64,000 nucleotides of DNA from NCBI RefSeq assembly GCF_001445655.1, contig NZ_LNBE01000004.1, forward strand, positions 1,674,001 through 1,738,000, given 5' to 3'. Shown here one piece after another: positions 7,733 through 15,584 of the stretch; the first letter of the stretch is position 1; each line of letters begins with the position of its first letter. This DNA is from Streptomyces roseifaciens (lineage in GTDB: Bacteria > Actinomycetota > Actinomycetes > Streptomycetales > Streptomycetaceae). The translations under genes were made by a program, and so were the position numbers. Under the pieces are notes generated by a model. The model ran no database searches, was not told the origin of the DNA, and saw only the letters and a program-made list of their open reading frames with translations.

Positions 7733-8970
7733 CGCTGATCAGCTCCCACCGGCTCCCGCGAGGCGGGCGCGGCAGGCCCGGCAGGCCCGGCAGATCCGCC
7801 AGGCCCGGCGGCGGGCTCCGGCCGGCGGCGCGGGCGCCCGAAGCGCCGCATCGCGGGCCGCTCCACCAGCACGTACAGCAGCCATCCGAAGAACAGGGCC
7901 AGCGCGAACGTCAGGGCCATGATGCCGAGGGCGCCCGGGGTGTCCCACGTCTTGCCTGCCGACGAGTCGGTCGCGGCGAGCCCCATCGGGCCGTACTGGA
8001 AGACCAGGAAGTGCACGATGTAGAAGGCGAAGGACACCTCGCCCAGCCAGATCATCGGCCGGGCCGCGAACGGCGACCGCTCGCCCTTGGTGTCGGCCAC
8101 CGCCGCTGCGGCGATCAGCAGGGCGATCGGCAGCGCCGTCGGCGCCACGAGTCCCCACGCGTCCGGCAGGAACACCATCAGCGCGTAGCCGGCGGCCAGG
8201 AGGGCCAGGGCGGGCAGCTGCTTCATGCCGATCCAGCGGCCGGTCATCACGACGCGGGCCATCAGGATGCCGAGGGCGAAGTCCAGCACGCGGGTGGCGG
8301 GCAGGAAGTAGACGAACCAGTACCGCCACCACGAGACCGGCTGCCAGGGGGAGTCGGGGCTGCCGGGGAGCAGCTGCGCGACGAGCGGCACCGCCACGAA
8401 CGCGGCGATCACGATGCCCACCCACATCCACAGCCGCTCGGGCCGGATCCTGCGGATCAGGCCGTGCAGCAGCGGGAACGACAGGTAGAACAGCAGCTCG
8501 CAGGAGAGCGACCAGCTGGGGCCGTTGGTGCCCGCGAGGACGTCCAGCTGCGGCACCCAGCTCTGGACGAGGAAGAGGCTCGGCACGGTGTTGCCGGCCG
8601 TCACCGCCGTCCCCGCCCAGATCATCAGCAGCATGCCGGCGAGCCAGGTCACGAAGTGGTTGGGGTAGATCTTCGCCAGCCGGCGCCGGTAGAACCGCCG
8701 CGGGCCGTCCCCGGCCTTCGCCGACCAGGTCAGGACGAAGCCGCTGAGGACGAAGAAGAACCCGACGCCGAGGTAGCCGGCGCGGCTGGTGTACTGCACG
8801 ACCACGTCGTTGAGGGAGTCGTCGGCGAACAGCTTCGCGACGGCGGCGTGGGTGACGAAGACGAGGATCGCGGCGACGAACCGCATGCCCGTCAGGGAGG
8901 GGAGTCTGGAGGATCCGGGGAGCGCGGGCGAGCCCGGTGGGCTCGCGGAGCTGTGCGGCTTCTGCGACAC
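7729..8970 (-). CDS. Acyltransferase 3 family membrane protein (copy 2)
   Basis: A 413-aa paralog of the downstream gene with the same plan: a short Ser/Pro-rich N-terminus, SRLPSLTGMRF, the R-X10-H motif (R of GMRF, H of FVTH), about ten membrane segments and a basic C-terminal tail. The two copies are clearly a tandem duplication; stretches such as GVGFFFVLSGFVLTWSA and WSLSCELLFYL recur in both. GTG 8970 lies 12 bp after the flavin oxidase stop. Two copies suggest two acylation steps, or diverged acceptor or donor preference, on the product of this operon. Confidence 0.9.
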   Translation of the reverse strand: MSQKPHSSASPPGSPALPGSSRLPSLTGMRFVAAILVFVTHAAVAKLFADDSLNDVVVQYTSRAGYLGVGFFFVLSGFVLTWSAKAGDGPRRFYRRRLAKIYPNHFVTWLAGMLLMIWAGTAVTAGNTVPSLFLVQSWVPQLDVLAGTNGPSWSLSCELLFYLSFPLLHGLIRRIRPERLWMWVGIVIAAFVAVPLVAQLLPGSPDSPWQPVSWWRYWFVYFLPATRVLDFALGILMARVVMTGRWIGMKQLPALALLAAGYALMVFLPDAWGLVAPTALPIALLIAAAAVADTKGERSPFAARPMIWLGEVSFAFYIVHFLVFQYGPMGLAATDSSAGKTWDTPGALGIMALTFALALFFGWLLYVLVERPAMRRFGRPRRRPEPAAGPGGSAGPAGPAAPASREPVGADQR

Positions 8971-8982
8971 GGGGATGCCCTA

Positions 8983-10674
8983 TCAGGAGGGGAGCCGGAC
9001 CGACTGGCGGTGCCGGAAGACGTTCTTCGGGTCGTACTTCGCCTTCACCTTCTGCAGGCGGGCGTAGTTGTCCTTGTAGTAGAGGCGGTGCCAGGGGACG
9101 TCCGAGGTGTTGAGCTTCGGATCGCCGATGTCGCTGTCCGCGTAGTTGACGTAGCAGCCGTCCGTGACCGCGTTCGGCACGGGCACGCCGCCGGTCTCCG
9201 CGTACATGTCGCGGTAGAACTCGCGCAGCCAGGCCTGGTTCTTCGCGTCGTCCGCCGGGTCGGTCCAGTACGTCTGGTAGAGCAGCTTGAGGATCGAGCT
9301 GCGCTGGGCGACGGCGGTCGCGTCGGGGGCGACCTCGTTGATGCGGCCGCCGAAGGACGTGGCGACGAGGCCGCCGTACTTGTTGGCGTAGTCGCCGCGG
9401 GTGAGGTGCTTCCAGATCGCGGCGATCTGGTGGTCCGGGAAACCCTTCTTCATGTACGCGGACTTGTGCTCGCCGCGGAAGGTGGGGTTGGTCTGCAGCT
9501 CGCTGCTGGTGCCGATGTAGCGGGTGGCCTTGAGCCACGGGAGCCGCTTGGTGCTGGCGAACTCCGGCATGGCGCGCAGCTCGCCGACCTGTTCGCCGAG
9601 CTCCTGGTGGGCGACGCCGAGGGCCTTGTTGAGGCCGTTGAGGAAGTCGTCGACGAGCTTCTCGGCGTCCGGCACGTCGCCGTCCATCTGCAGCAGCATG
9701 CCGAGGGCGCCCGAGGCCTTGTGGTTGAGGAACAGCCAGCTGCACAGGCCTGCGTAGGGCGAGTTGGCGCCGCTGTTCTTCTCGTGCCACTCGCCGTAGA
9801 ACTTCACGAAGTCGGTGAAGCCGCGCTGGGTGACCTTCTCCCAGGGCCAGGAGGCGGCCGTGACGAGCACCTCGGCCGGCGGGTTCGGCAGCAGCTTCGC
9901 GGGGTCGGAGCCGGTGGCGCCGGCGGAGCGGAACCAGTAGCGGGTGATGACGCCGAAGTTGCCCCCGCCGCCGCCCGCGTAGCCCCACCACAGGTCGCGG
10001 TTGGGGTCGTTCTCCTCGCGCGTCGCGACGACCGCCCTGGCCTTGCCCGAGGCGTCCACGGTGACGACCTCGACGGCGTACAGGTGGTCCACGACCAGGC
10101 CGTGCTTGCGGGAGAGCATGCCGTAGCCGCCGCCCGAGGCGTGCCCGCCGATGCCCACGGCGTAGCAGACGCCGCCCGGGATGAAGACGCCCCAGCCCTC
10201 GTAGAGCGTCTCGTAGACGTCCAGCAGGGTCGCGCCCGCCTCGACGGCGAACGCCTTGCGGTCGGTGTCGAAGTAGACGGCGTCCATCAGGGTCATGTCG
10301 AGGACGACCTCGACGTCGGGCCGGAAGACGAAGTCCTCGAAGCCGTGACCGCCGCCGCGCACGGTGAGCGTCTTCTTCCCGTCGACCGCCTCCTGGACGG
10401 CCCTGACGACGTGCTCGGTGGTCGTGGGCAGCCGCACGGCGTCCGGCTTGCCGACCCAGCGCTGGTTGAAGCCGGTGATCAGGTCGCCGTAGCGGGCCTC
10501 GCCGCGCTTGACGGTGACGAGGTCGGTGCCCAGGGACAGGCGGCCCGCCGCGCCCTTGTCGGCGGCCACGGCCGTGGCGCTGCCGAGCAGGCCCGGGACG
10601 GCCGCGGCGCCGACCGCCGCGCCGGCCGCTCCACCGGTCCGGGCGAGGAAGCCCCGCCGGCTCACCTTGCTCAT
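8983..10674 (-). CDS. Tat-exported BBE-family FAD oxidase
   Basis: A 563-aa secreted flavoprotein of the FAD_binding_4/berberine-bridge family. The N-terminus SRRGFLARTGGAAG is a twin-arginine signal peptide. The PP-loop region carries RGGGHGFEDF, whose His can hold FAD through the 8-alpha position, and GVCYAVGIGGHASGGG, whose Cys fits the second (6-S-cysteinyl) link, so bicovalent flavin is likely. The C-terminal BBE motif (GCYVNYADSDIGD and YDPKNVFRHRQS) is intact. ATG 10674 follows a GAGGAG site. Members oxidise sugars, alcohols or alkaloid-like C-N bonds; here an extracytoplasmic oxidation of the cyclitol-type product is plausible. Confidence 0.93.
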   Translation of the reverse strand: MSKVSRRGFLARTGGAAGAAVGAAAVPGLLGSATAVAADKGAAGRLSLGTDLVTVKRGEARYGDLITGFNQRWVGKPDAVRLPTTTEHVVRAVQEAVDGKKTLTVRGGGHGFEDFVFRPDVEVVLDMTLMDAVYFDTDRKAFAVEAGATLLDVYETLYEGWGVFIPGGVCYAVGIGGHASGGGYGMLSRKHGLVVDHLYAVEVVTVDASGKARAVVATREENDPNRDLWWGYAGGGGGNFGVITRYWFRSAGATGSDPAKLLPNPPAEVLVTAASWPWEKVTQRGFTDFVKFYGEWHEKNSGANSPYAGLCSWLFLNHKASGALGMLLQMDGDVPDAEKLVDDFLNGLNKALGVAHQELGEQVGELRAMPEFASTKRLPWLKATRYIGTSSELQTNPTFRGEHKSAYMKKGFPDHQIAAIWKHLTRGDYANKYGGLVATSFGGRINEVAPDATAVAQRSSILKLLYQTYWTDPADDAKNQAWLREFYRDMYAETGGVPVPNAVTDGCYVNYADSDIGDPKLNTSDVPWHRLYYKDNYARLQKVKAKYDPKNVFRHRQSVRLPS

Positions 10675-10721
10675 GACGTTCCCGCTCCTCTTGTCGTGGT
10701 CGATGGCGTCGTCGGTGCCGG

Positions 10722-11129
10722 TCAACGGACGCACTCCATCCGCTGCTCCTCCGGCAGTTCGGGGATCCGCGCGGGCAGGCGGCCGATGGTCCGCGCGGGC
10801 AGGACGCGTACGGTCAGCAGCTCCAGGCCCTCGTCCAGAGCGCGTACGGTCAGCCGGCAGTCGTGCGGCGCGAGCAGCAGGTCGCCCGGGCCCACGGGGC
10901 GGACGGTGCCGCCCGAGACGGCCTCGCCCCCGCCTGCGAGGACGTACAGGGCCTGCTCGACGCCCTCGGCGGGGCGGTGGGCGACGGTGGCGCCCGGGCC
11001 GAGGCGCAGCAGGTCGACGGCCTCGCACTCGCTGTGGAGCATGCCGCGCCGGGCCAGGCAGGCCCACTCGGCCGAGGGGCCCGCGGCGTTCAGGAAGCGG
11101 GCGGAGGCGTCCGCGCGCTGGACGATCAC
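10722..11129 (-). CDS. Cupin-like small protein
   Basis: A 135-aa protein with a single predicted beta-barrel. Segments such as LLRLGPGATVAHRPAEGVEQALYVLAGGG and GPGDLLLAPHD have the spacing of cupin motifs 1 and 2, but only one typical metal-ligand His (AHRP) is visible in motif 1. GTG 11129 overlaps the bicupin stop by 4 bp (GTGA), so the two are translationally coupled, and its ribosome-binding site (GAGGAG) is inside the bicupin gene. Together they supply three cupin domains to the operon. It could be an isomerase, dioxygenase or binding subunit; the exact role is unknown. Confidence 0.75.
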   Translation of the reverse strand: MIVQRADASARFLNAAGPSAEWACLARRGMLHSECEAVDLLRLGPGATVAHRPAEGVEQALYVLAGGGEAVSGGTVRPVGPGDLLLAPHDCRLTVRALDEGLELLTVRVLPARTIGRLPARIPELPEEQRMECVR

Positions 11130-11923
11130 CGCTCCTCCCCGGCGGCCGGGGCCGGTACGGCGAGTTCGGCGTGGAAGAACTCCATGCCGTCGTGGTTGGC
11201 GGCGATCTCGGCGGTGGTGCCCAGCGGCAGCGTCAGGGCGGTGCCGGGGGCGAGCTCGACGGTCGTGCCGCCCGAGGCGGCCCAGCCGGAGCCGGAGAGC
11301 ACGAAGACGGTGTGCTCGGCGCCGCGCGAGTGCAGCGTGCGCGTCGCGCTCGGCTCCAGCGTGTCGATCTCGACGGTGCGCAGCGGGCCGGTGAAGACCC
11401 GGCCCGGGTCGACCGAGCCCTCGGCGCGCAGGTCGTGCAGTTCGGCGTTCGCCGGATTCACAGTCTTCTCCTCCGCCGCGCGCGGCGTGTCGCCCCGCAG
11501 CGCGGCGGCCGTGGGGGGTGCGAGCATTTCGATGACGAGCCAGTCCAGGTGGTCCTCGCCGGTGTTCCGCAGGCCGTGCACGGCGCCGGTCCCGGTGAGC
11601 AGGAGGGAGCCCGGGCGGGCGGGGTGCGCGGTGCCGTTCAGCAGGAATTCACCGCGGCCGGAGAGGATGAAATAGATCTCCTCGGTACGGGTGTGCCGGT
11701 GTTCGCCGCTCACGCCGCCGGGCGGAATGCTGGCCCATTCCACGGCCTCCCAGTCGCCGCGCAGATCGCGGCGGGTCGCCAGGCACTTCCAGTGGGTGAG
11801 GCCGGCCGCGCCGTGCACGCCGTGGATGTCGGCGGCGCCGGAGACGTCGGCGAAGAGTGCTGCTGGCGCGGCGGGCGCGACCGCGGTGGCCCCGGGGGCG
11901 GGGGCCTCGGTGACCTCAGACAC
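11126..11923 (-). CDS. Bicupin protein
   Basis: A 265-aa protein with two cupin domains. The first (about residues 55-135) has metal-ligand residues in EHRHTRTEEIYFILSGRGEF and TGAVHGLRN, typical of a His/Glu metal centre. The second (about 165-250) has the barrel spacing (HSRGAEHTVFVLSGSG) with fewer ligands. GTG 11923 overlaps the cyclase stop by 8 bp and has AGGAGG upstream. In C7-cyclitol pathways, epimerisation or oxidation follows ring closure, so a metal-dependent step on the cyclase product is reasonable, but this is inferred from position only. Confidence 0.85.
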   Translation of the reverse strand: MSEVTEAPAPGATAVAPAAPAALFADVSGAADIHGVHGAAGLTHWKCLATRRDLRGDWEAVEWASIPPGGVSGEHRHTRTEEIYFILSGRGEFLLNGTAHPARPGSLLLTGTGAVHGLRNTGEDHLDWLVIEMLAPPTAAALRGDTPRAAEEKTVNPANAELHDLRAEGSVDPGRVFTGPLRTVEIDTLEPSATRTLHSRGAEHTVFVLSGSGWAASGGTTVELAPGTALTLPLGTTAEIAANHDGMEFFHAELAVPAPAAGEER

Positions 11924-13121
11924 GGACGGCCTCCTGCGCGCTGCCCAGGCGGCGCAGGTCGTCGACGGCGACGGCGAGCTCGTCCTCGGTGACGTCGTTG
12001 ACGAAGACCGCCTCGCCGATGCCGGCCGGGAGCGGCAGCCGCTGCTGCCCGTCGCGGTGGCGCACGGTGTCGGCCAGCGCCTCGGCCAGCAGGCCCGGCT
12101 CCAGCAGGGCGTTCCAGCTGGGCAGTTCGAGGGACCGCATGACGGCCAGGATGCGGTCGCGCTGCCGGGTGCCGACCAGGCCGCGGCGCCAGCCGAGGAC
12201 GGTGGTCAGCGCCATGTCGACGCACACCGCCTCGCCGTGCAGCAGGGCGGGCAGGGCGTGCATCTCGACGGTGGGGCTGAACGTGTGCCCGTAGTCGACG
12301 ACGCGCTCCAGCTCGGTCTCCCACAGGTTGGGCTGGAGCTCCTCCAGCATCCCGTGGATGGCGCGCTGGACGACCTCGGTCGCGGCGCGCTCCAGGGCGG
12401 GGGTGGTGCCCTGGAACTTCTCCTCCAGCAGCCGCGGGCCGTACTCCTCCAGCAGGTCGAACAGGCGCGCGTCCTTGATCAGGGCCATCTTGAGGATCTC
12501 GGCGAGGCCGTTGGCGATGTGCCGGCGGTCGACGGTGACCAGGAAGGAGCGGTCCAGGAGGGTGAGGGAGGACGCGAAGTAGGTGCCCAGCCGGTTCTTG
12601 TGGTTGTTGAAGTTCACGCCGGTCTTGACCCCGACGCCGGCGTCCACGAGGCCGATGAGCGTGGTGGGGACGCGGACGACGGGCGTGCCGCGGCGGTAGA
12701 GGTTGGCGACCAGGCCCACGATGTCCATGAGCACGCCGCCGCCGATCACGACGATCGGCTCGCGCCGGCGGTCGATGCCGAAGGCGTCCAGGGCGCGCAC
12801 GATCTCCGTGGCGGTGTCCAGGCTCTTGACGGTCTCGTCCGCCTGTACGGCGTGCAGCGCGTACTCGACGCCGTGGTGCTCGAAGTAGCTGCGGATGCGG
12901 TCGCCGTGCAGTGCGAGGACGTTGGCGTCGACGACGACGAAGCGGCGGATCCGCTCGGGGCGCTGCCCCGCGTGGCCGAGCAGCGCGGTGTTGTCGAGGC
13001 CGAAGGCGTCGGCGCACACCTGGATCTCGTAGTGCACGGGCATCGACGCGCTGACCTTCCAGGCGTCCACGCGGTCGCTCCGCGTCACGAGACCCGGCGT
13101 CGTCATGGGCGTTTCCGTCAC
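11916..13121 (-). CDS. Sugar-phosphate cyclase (valiolone-synthase family)
   Basis: A 401-aa NAD- and metal-dependent cyclase related to 3-dehydroquinate synthase. The block GGGVLMDIVGLVANLYRRG, then GVGVKTGVNFNNHKNRLGTY, is the signature of sedoheptulose 7-phosphate cyclases (2-epi-5-epi-valiolone, 2-epi-valiolone or desmethyl-4-deoxygadusol synthases) and differs from true DHQ synthases. The metal ligands are the Glu in GLAEILKMALIKD and the His residues in DYGHTFSPT and LLHGEAVCVDM. GTG 13121 was chosen because GGGGGAGAG lies just upstream; an in-frame ATG at 13106 lies farther from it. This is the first gene of a six-gene operon and probably makes the C7 core of a cyclitol product. The exact cyclase subtype cannot be decided by eye. 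Confidence 0.92.
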   Translation of the reverse strand: MTETPMTTPGLVTRSDRVDAWKVSASMPVHYEIQVCADAFGLDNTALLGHAGQRPERIRRFVVVDANVLALHGDRIRSYFEHHGVEYALHAVQADETVKSLDTATEIVRALDAFGIDRRREPIVVIGGGVLMDIVGLVANLYRRGTPVVRVPTTLIGLVDAGVGVKTGVNFNNHKNRLGTYFASSLTLLDRSFLVTVDRRHIANGLAEILKMALIKDARLFDLLEEYGPRLLEEKFQGTTPALERAATEVVQRAIHGMLEELQPNLWETELERVVDYGHTFSPTVEMHALPALLHGEAVCVDMALTTVLGWRRGLVGTRQRDRILAVMRSLELPSWNALLEPGLLAEALADTVRHRDGQQRLPLPAGIGEAVFVNDVTEDELAVAVDDLRRLGSAQEAVRV

Positions 13122-13145
13122 GTTCTCTCCCCCGAGGGTTCGGTG

Positions 13146-13209
13146 TCCTGCGGTGATTCGGTCCTGCGGTGAATCGATCCCGCGGTGATTCGGTTCCGCG
13201 GTGATTCGG
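13146..13209. repeat. 16-bp tandem repeat x4 upstream of the cyclase
   Basis: Four consecutive copies of a 16-bp unit, consensus TCCTGCGGTGATTCGG, at 13146-13161, 13162-13177, 13178-13193 and 13194-13209, with 1-3 differences between copies. The array starts 25 bp upstream of the cyclase GTG, in the 262-bp divergent promoter region shared with the first transaldolase-like gene. Farther on, TGTCAG occurs twice (13262 and 13281). It may be an operator array or a slippage product. Confidence 0.85.
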
Positions 13210-13383
13210 GAAGTGATCGTGGAAGGCGGTGAGCCGCGCGGCCAAGCCCGTATCGCGTTGCTGTCAGATAGCAAAGGAGTTGTCAGGTAGGGGAATTGGG
13301 GAAGGTGACACTCCCGTGAATTCCTGACGATTGCGCGCCCCGGAATTGCCGGAGGCGATCCGCGCGCCGCAGAGTTCCGGTCC

Positions 13384-14385
13384 ATGACAGGACCCCTGAC
13401 CGCGACCCTCGACCGACCGGTCCGCAGCGGCGCGCCGGCCCGCCCGGCCGTGTCCGTATGGATCGAGGACGCCGGCCGCGCCCGGCTCACCCCCGACGCG
13501 CTGCGGCGGCTCGTCCACGACCGGCAGGTCACCGGCCTCGCCTGCGGCCCGCACGTCACCACGGAGGAGCTGCGCCGGGCCTGCGCCGCGCTGGCCGCCG
13601 CGGGCGGCGGCCCGGTCTCCGCCGGGCTCACCGTGCGCGGCTCCGGCGACGCCGCCGCGCTGCTGGGCGAGGCCCGCGTCCTGCACGGGCTCGTCGCCCG
13701 CCCCGACCTGCTGGTCTGCGTGCCGGCCGCGCCCCGGGCGCTGCCGGCCGTGGCGGACATGCTGGCCGAGGGCATCGGCGTGCACGTGGCCTGGATCGGC
13801 TCGGCCGCCCGCTACGGGCGCGTCCTCGACGCCTTCCGCGCCGGCCTGGAGCGCGCCCGCGCCGCCGGGCTGGACCTCTCCCGCCTGCACACCGCCGCGT
13901 CGGTGCCCGTGCGCCGGATCGACGCCGTCGTCGACGCCCGGCTGGACGCGGTCGGCGGGCACGAGACGGCGGCGCTGCGCGGCCGGGCGGGGCTCGCCAC
14001 CGCCCGCCTCGTCCGCCGCGCGCACCGCGACTTCCTCGCGTCGCCGCGCTGGCGCGCCCTGGCCGCGGCCGGCGCGCGGGAGCCCCGGCCCGTCTGGTCG
14101 CTCGGCGGCCCGCCCGTCCGCTCCGGCGAAAGTGACATTCTCTCCGGGCTCGCGGAACTCGCGGCGCCGGGCGCGACCGTCGCCCTGCCCGAGGACGTCC
14201 TCGGTGCCCTCGACGGGCAGCCGACGGTAACCCCGGCCGGGCCGGCGGGCGGCGGTGCGGATGACCTGCGCCACGAGGACGCGCGACGCACCATCAGCTT
14301 CCTTGACTGGTACGGCATTTCCGCCGAGGATTCCGCGGCGTGCATCGAGCGGCGCGGTCTCGCACGAATGCTGCCGGGAATGTGA
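13384..14385 (+). CDS. Transaldolase-like protein lacking the catalytic lysine (1)
   Basis: A 333-aa protein whose layout follows the actinobacterial transaldolase fold: SVWIEDAGRARL (normally W-x-D-D-L-S-R), LVHDRQVTGLACGP (normally G-V-T-S-N-P), ARPDLLVCVPAAPRALPAV (normally R-P-N-L-M-V-K-I-P-A-T), then EGIGVHVAWIGSAARY. The Schiff-base Lys is replaced by Cys112, the SNP Asn by Gly55, and the first Asp of the N-terminal motif by Glu28. A normal transaldolase reaction is therefore unlikely. It is divergent from the cyclase, whose substrate sedoheptulose 7-phosphate is a transaldolase metabolite, so a role as partner, sensor or altered enzyme of that pathway is attractive. No clear ribosome-binding site precedes ATG 13384. 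Confidence 0.75.
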   Translation: MTGPLTATLDRPVRSGAPARPAVSVWIEDAGRARLTPDALRRLVHDRQVTGLACGPHVTTEELRRACAALAAAGGGPVSAGLTVRGSGDAAALLGEARVLHGLVARPDLLVCVPAAPRALPAVADMLAEGIGVHVAWIGSAARYGRVLDAFRAGLERARAAGLDLSRLHTAASVPVRRIDAVVDARLDAVGGHETAALRGRAGLATARLVRRAHRDFLASPRWRALAAAGAREPRPVWSLGGPPVRSGESDILSGLAELAAPGATVALPEDVLGALDGQPTVTPAGPAGGGADDLRHEDARRTISFLDWYGISAEDSAACIERRGLARMLPGM

Positions 14386-14418
14386 TGCTGCGGGAAATGT
14401 GATGCTGCCGGGAAACCG
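14368..14418. repeat. 17-bp tandem repeat x3 between the transaldolase-like genes
   Basis: Three consecutive 17-bp units, consensus ATGCTGCCGGGAATGTG, at 14368-14384, 14385-14401 and 14402-14418. The first unit encodes the last residues of the upstream gene (stop TGA 14383-14385), and the others fill most of the 53-bp gap before the next GTG. Part of the last unit can form a small hairpin (CTGCCGG/CCGGCAG). Confidence 0.85.
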
Positions 14419-14438
14419 GCAGGGCAAGGAGTGACAAG

Positions 14439-15584
14439 GTGTGCGGCGCGGGCGTCATCAGCCTGCTGGCGGACGAGGGCGTCTCGCGCTGGCTGGACGG
14501 TGCCGGGTGGCACGAGCCCAACCCGCGCCGGCTGGCCCGGCTCGTCGACGACGGGCTGATCACCGGGCTGGCCCTGGGGCCCGAGCCCCTCACCCGCTCC
14601 CTGCGCCGGCGCACCCGCGCCCCGTGGCCGGGCCGCCCCCTGCGCGAGGCCGGGCCGGCCGCCGAGGCGCTGCTCGCCGCCGAGGCCCGGCGCGCCTGCG
14701 ACGTGCTGCTGCCCGTCCACGAGCGCACCGGCGGCCGCGACGGGCACGTCGCGGTGGAGGTCGGCCCCGCCGCGGACACGGCGACGGCGCTGCGCCTGTG
14801 GCGGGCCGTGGACCGGCCCAACGCCCTGGTCGCCCTGCCCGCCGGCCCCGAGGGGCTGGCCGCGGCCGCCGACTGCCTGGCCGAGGGCGTCGGCGTGGAC
14901 GTCGGCCCCGTGCTCTCGCCCGGGCACTACGACCTGGCGGCCGCCGCCTGGCTGGACGGCCTGCGCCGCGCCCGCCGCGCGGGCCGCGACCTCGCCGCGC
15001 TGCAGGCCGTCGTCTCGGTGCCGCTCGCGCCCGTGGACGCCGCCTTCGACGAGCAGCTGTGCCGCTCCTCGTCCGAGGCGGCGCAGGTGATGCGCGGGGA
15101 GGCCGCACTCGCCTCGGCGCGGCTCGTCTTCCACTGCCACGAGCAGCTGCTGGCCGGGGCCGCCTGGCGCGAGCTCGCCTCCCACGGCGCCCGCCCGCAC
15201 CGGATGCGCTGGACGGACACCGCCGTACGGACCCCGGGGATCCCCGACACCCGCTACGTGGACGAGCTCGTCGTCTGGGACACCATCACCACCATGAGCC
15301 CGGCGACCCTGGAGGCCGTCGCCGAGCGCGGCAACCCGCGCGGCGACGCCGTCACCGGCCGGGGCCGCGCCTCCGCCCGGGTCCTGGACTCCCTGGAGAT
15401 CCTGGGCGCCGGCTACGTGCACACCACGCGCGAGCTCGCCGAGCGCGCCGCGCGGCTGCGGTCCCTGCGCTGGAGCGAGCTGCTCGGCGCCGTCAGCGCC
15501 AGCAGCGGGGCCGCCTTCACCACGGTCTCCTCGAACTCCTCCGCCGCGTCGGAGAGGTCGACGATCGCGCCGCCCACCCCGTAG
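14439..15584 (+). CDS. Transaldolase-like protein lacking the catalytic lysine (2)
   Basis: A 381-aa protein, second of a pair. The transaldolase pattern is clear (GVSRWLDGAGWHEPNPRRL, LVDDGLITGLALGP, GHVAVEVGP, AVDRPNALVALPAGPEGL, EGVGVDVGPVLSPGHY), but Ala132 replaces the Schiff-base Lys, Gly replaces the second N-terminal Asp and the SNP Asn is Gly; Glu107 is kept. GTG 14439 has AAGGAG 7 nt upstream. The transaldolase-like part ends near residue 353 (SELLGAV). The last 28 residues are a Ser/Thr/Ala tail read antisense through the 3' end of pabAB, so the original stop seems to be lost. Confidence 0.75.
   Translation: MCGAGVISLLADEGVSRWLDGAGWHEPNPRRLARLVDDGLITGLALGPEPLTRSLRRRTRAPWPGRPLREAGPAAEALLAAEARRACDVLLPVHERTGGRDGHVAVEVGPAADTATALRLWRAVDRPNALVALPAGPEGLAAAADCLAEGVGVDVGPVLSPGHYDLAAAAWLDGLRRARRAGRDLAALQAVVSVPLAPVDAAFDEQLCRSSSEAAQVMRGEAALASARLVFHCHEQLLAGAAWRELASHGARPHRMRWTDTAVRTPGIPDTRYVDELVVWDTITTMSPATLEAVAERGNPRGDAVTGRGRASARVLDSLEILGAGYVHTTRELAERAARLRSLRWSELLGAVSASSGAAFTTVSSNSSAASERSTIAPPTP

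Noticed and set aside
8011..11394. 1127-residue plus-strand open frame opposite the oxidase and cupin genes
   Set aside because: Composition (Val, Gly, Asp, Glu, Arg, His and Gln repeats) is that of an antisense shadow; the minus-strand genes have recognisable motifs, starts and overlaps.
11916..13121. Primary 3-dehydroquinate synthase (aroB)
   Set aside because: The GVNFNNHKNRLGTY segment is that of sedoheptulose 7-phosphate cyclases, and the operon partners are not shikimate genes.
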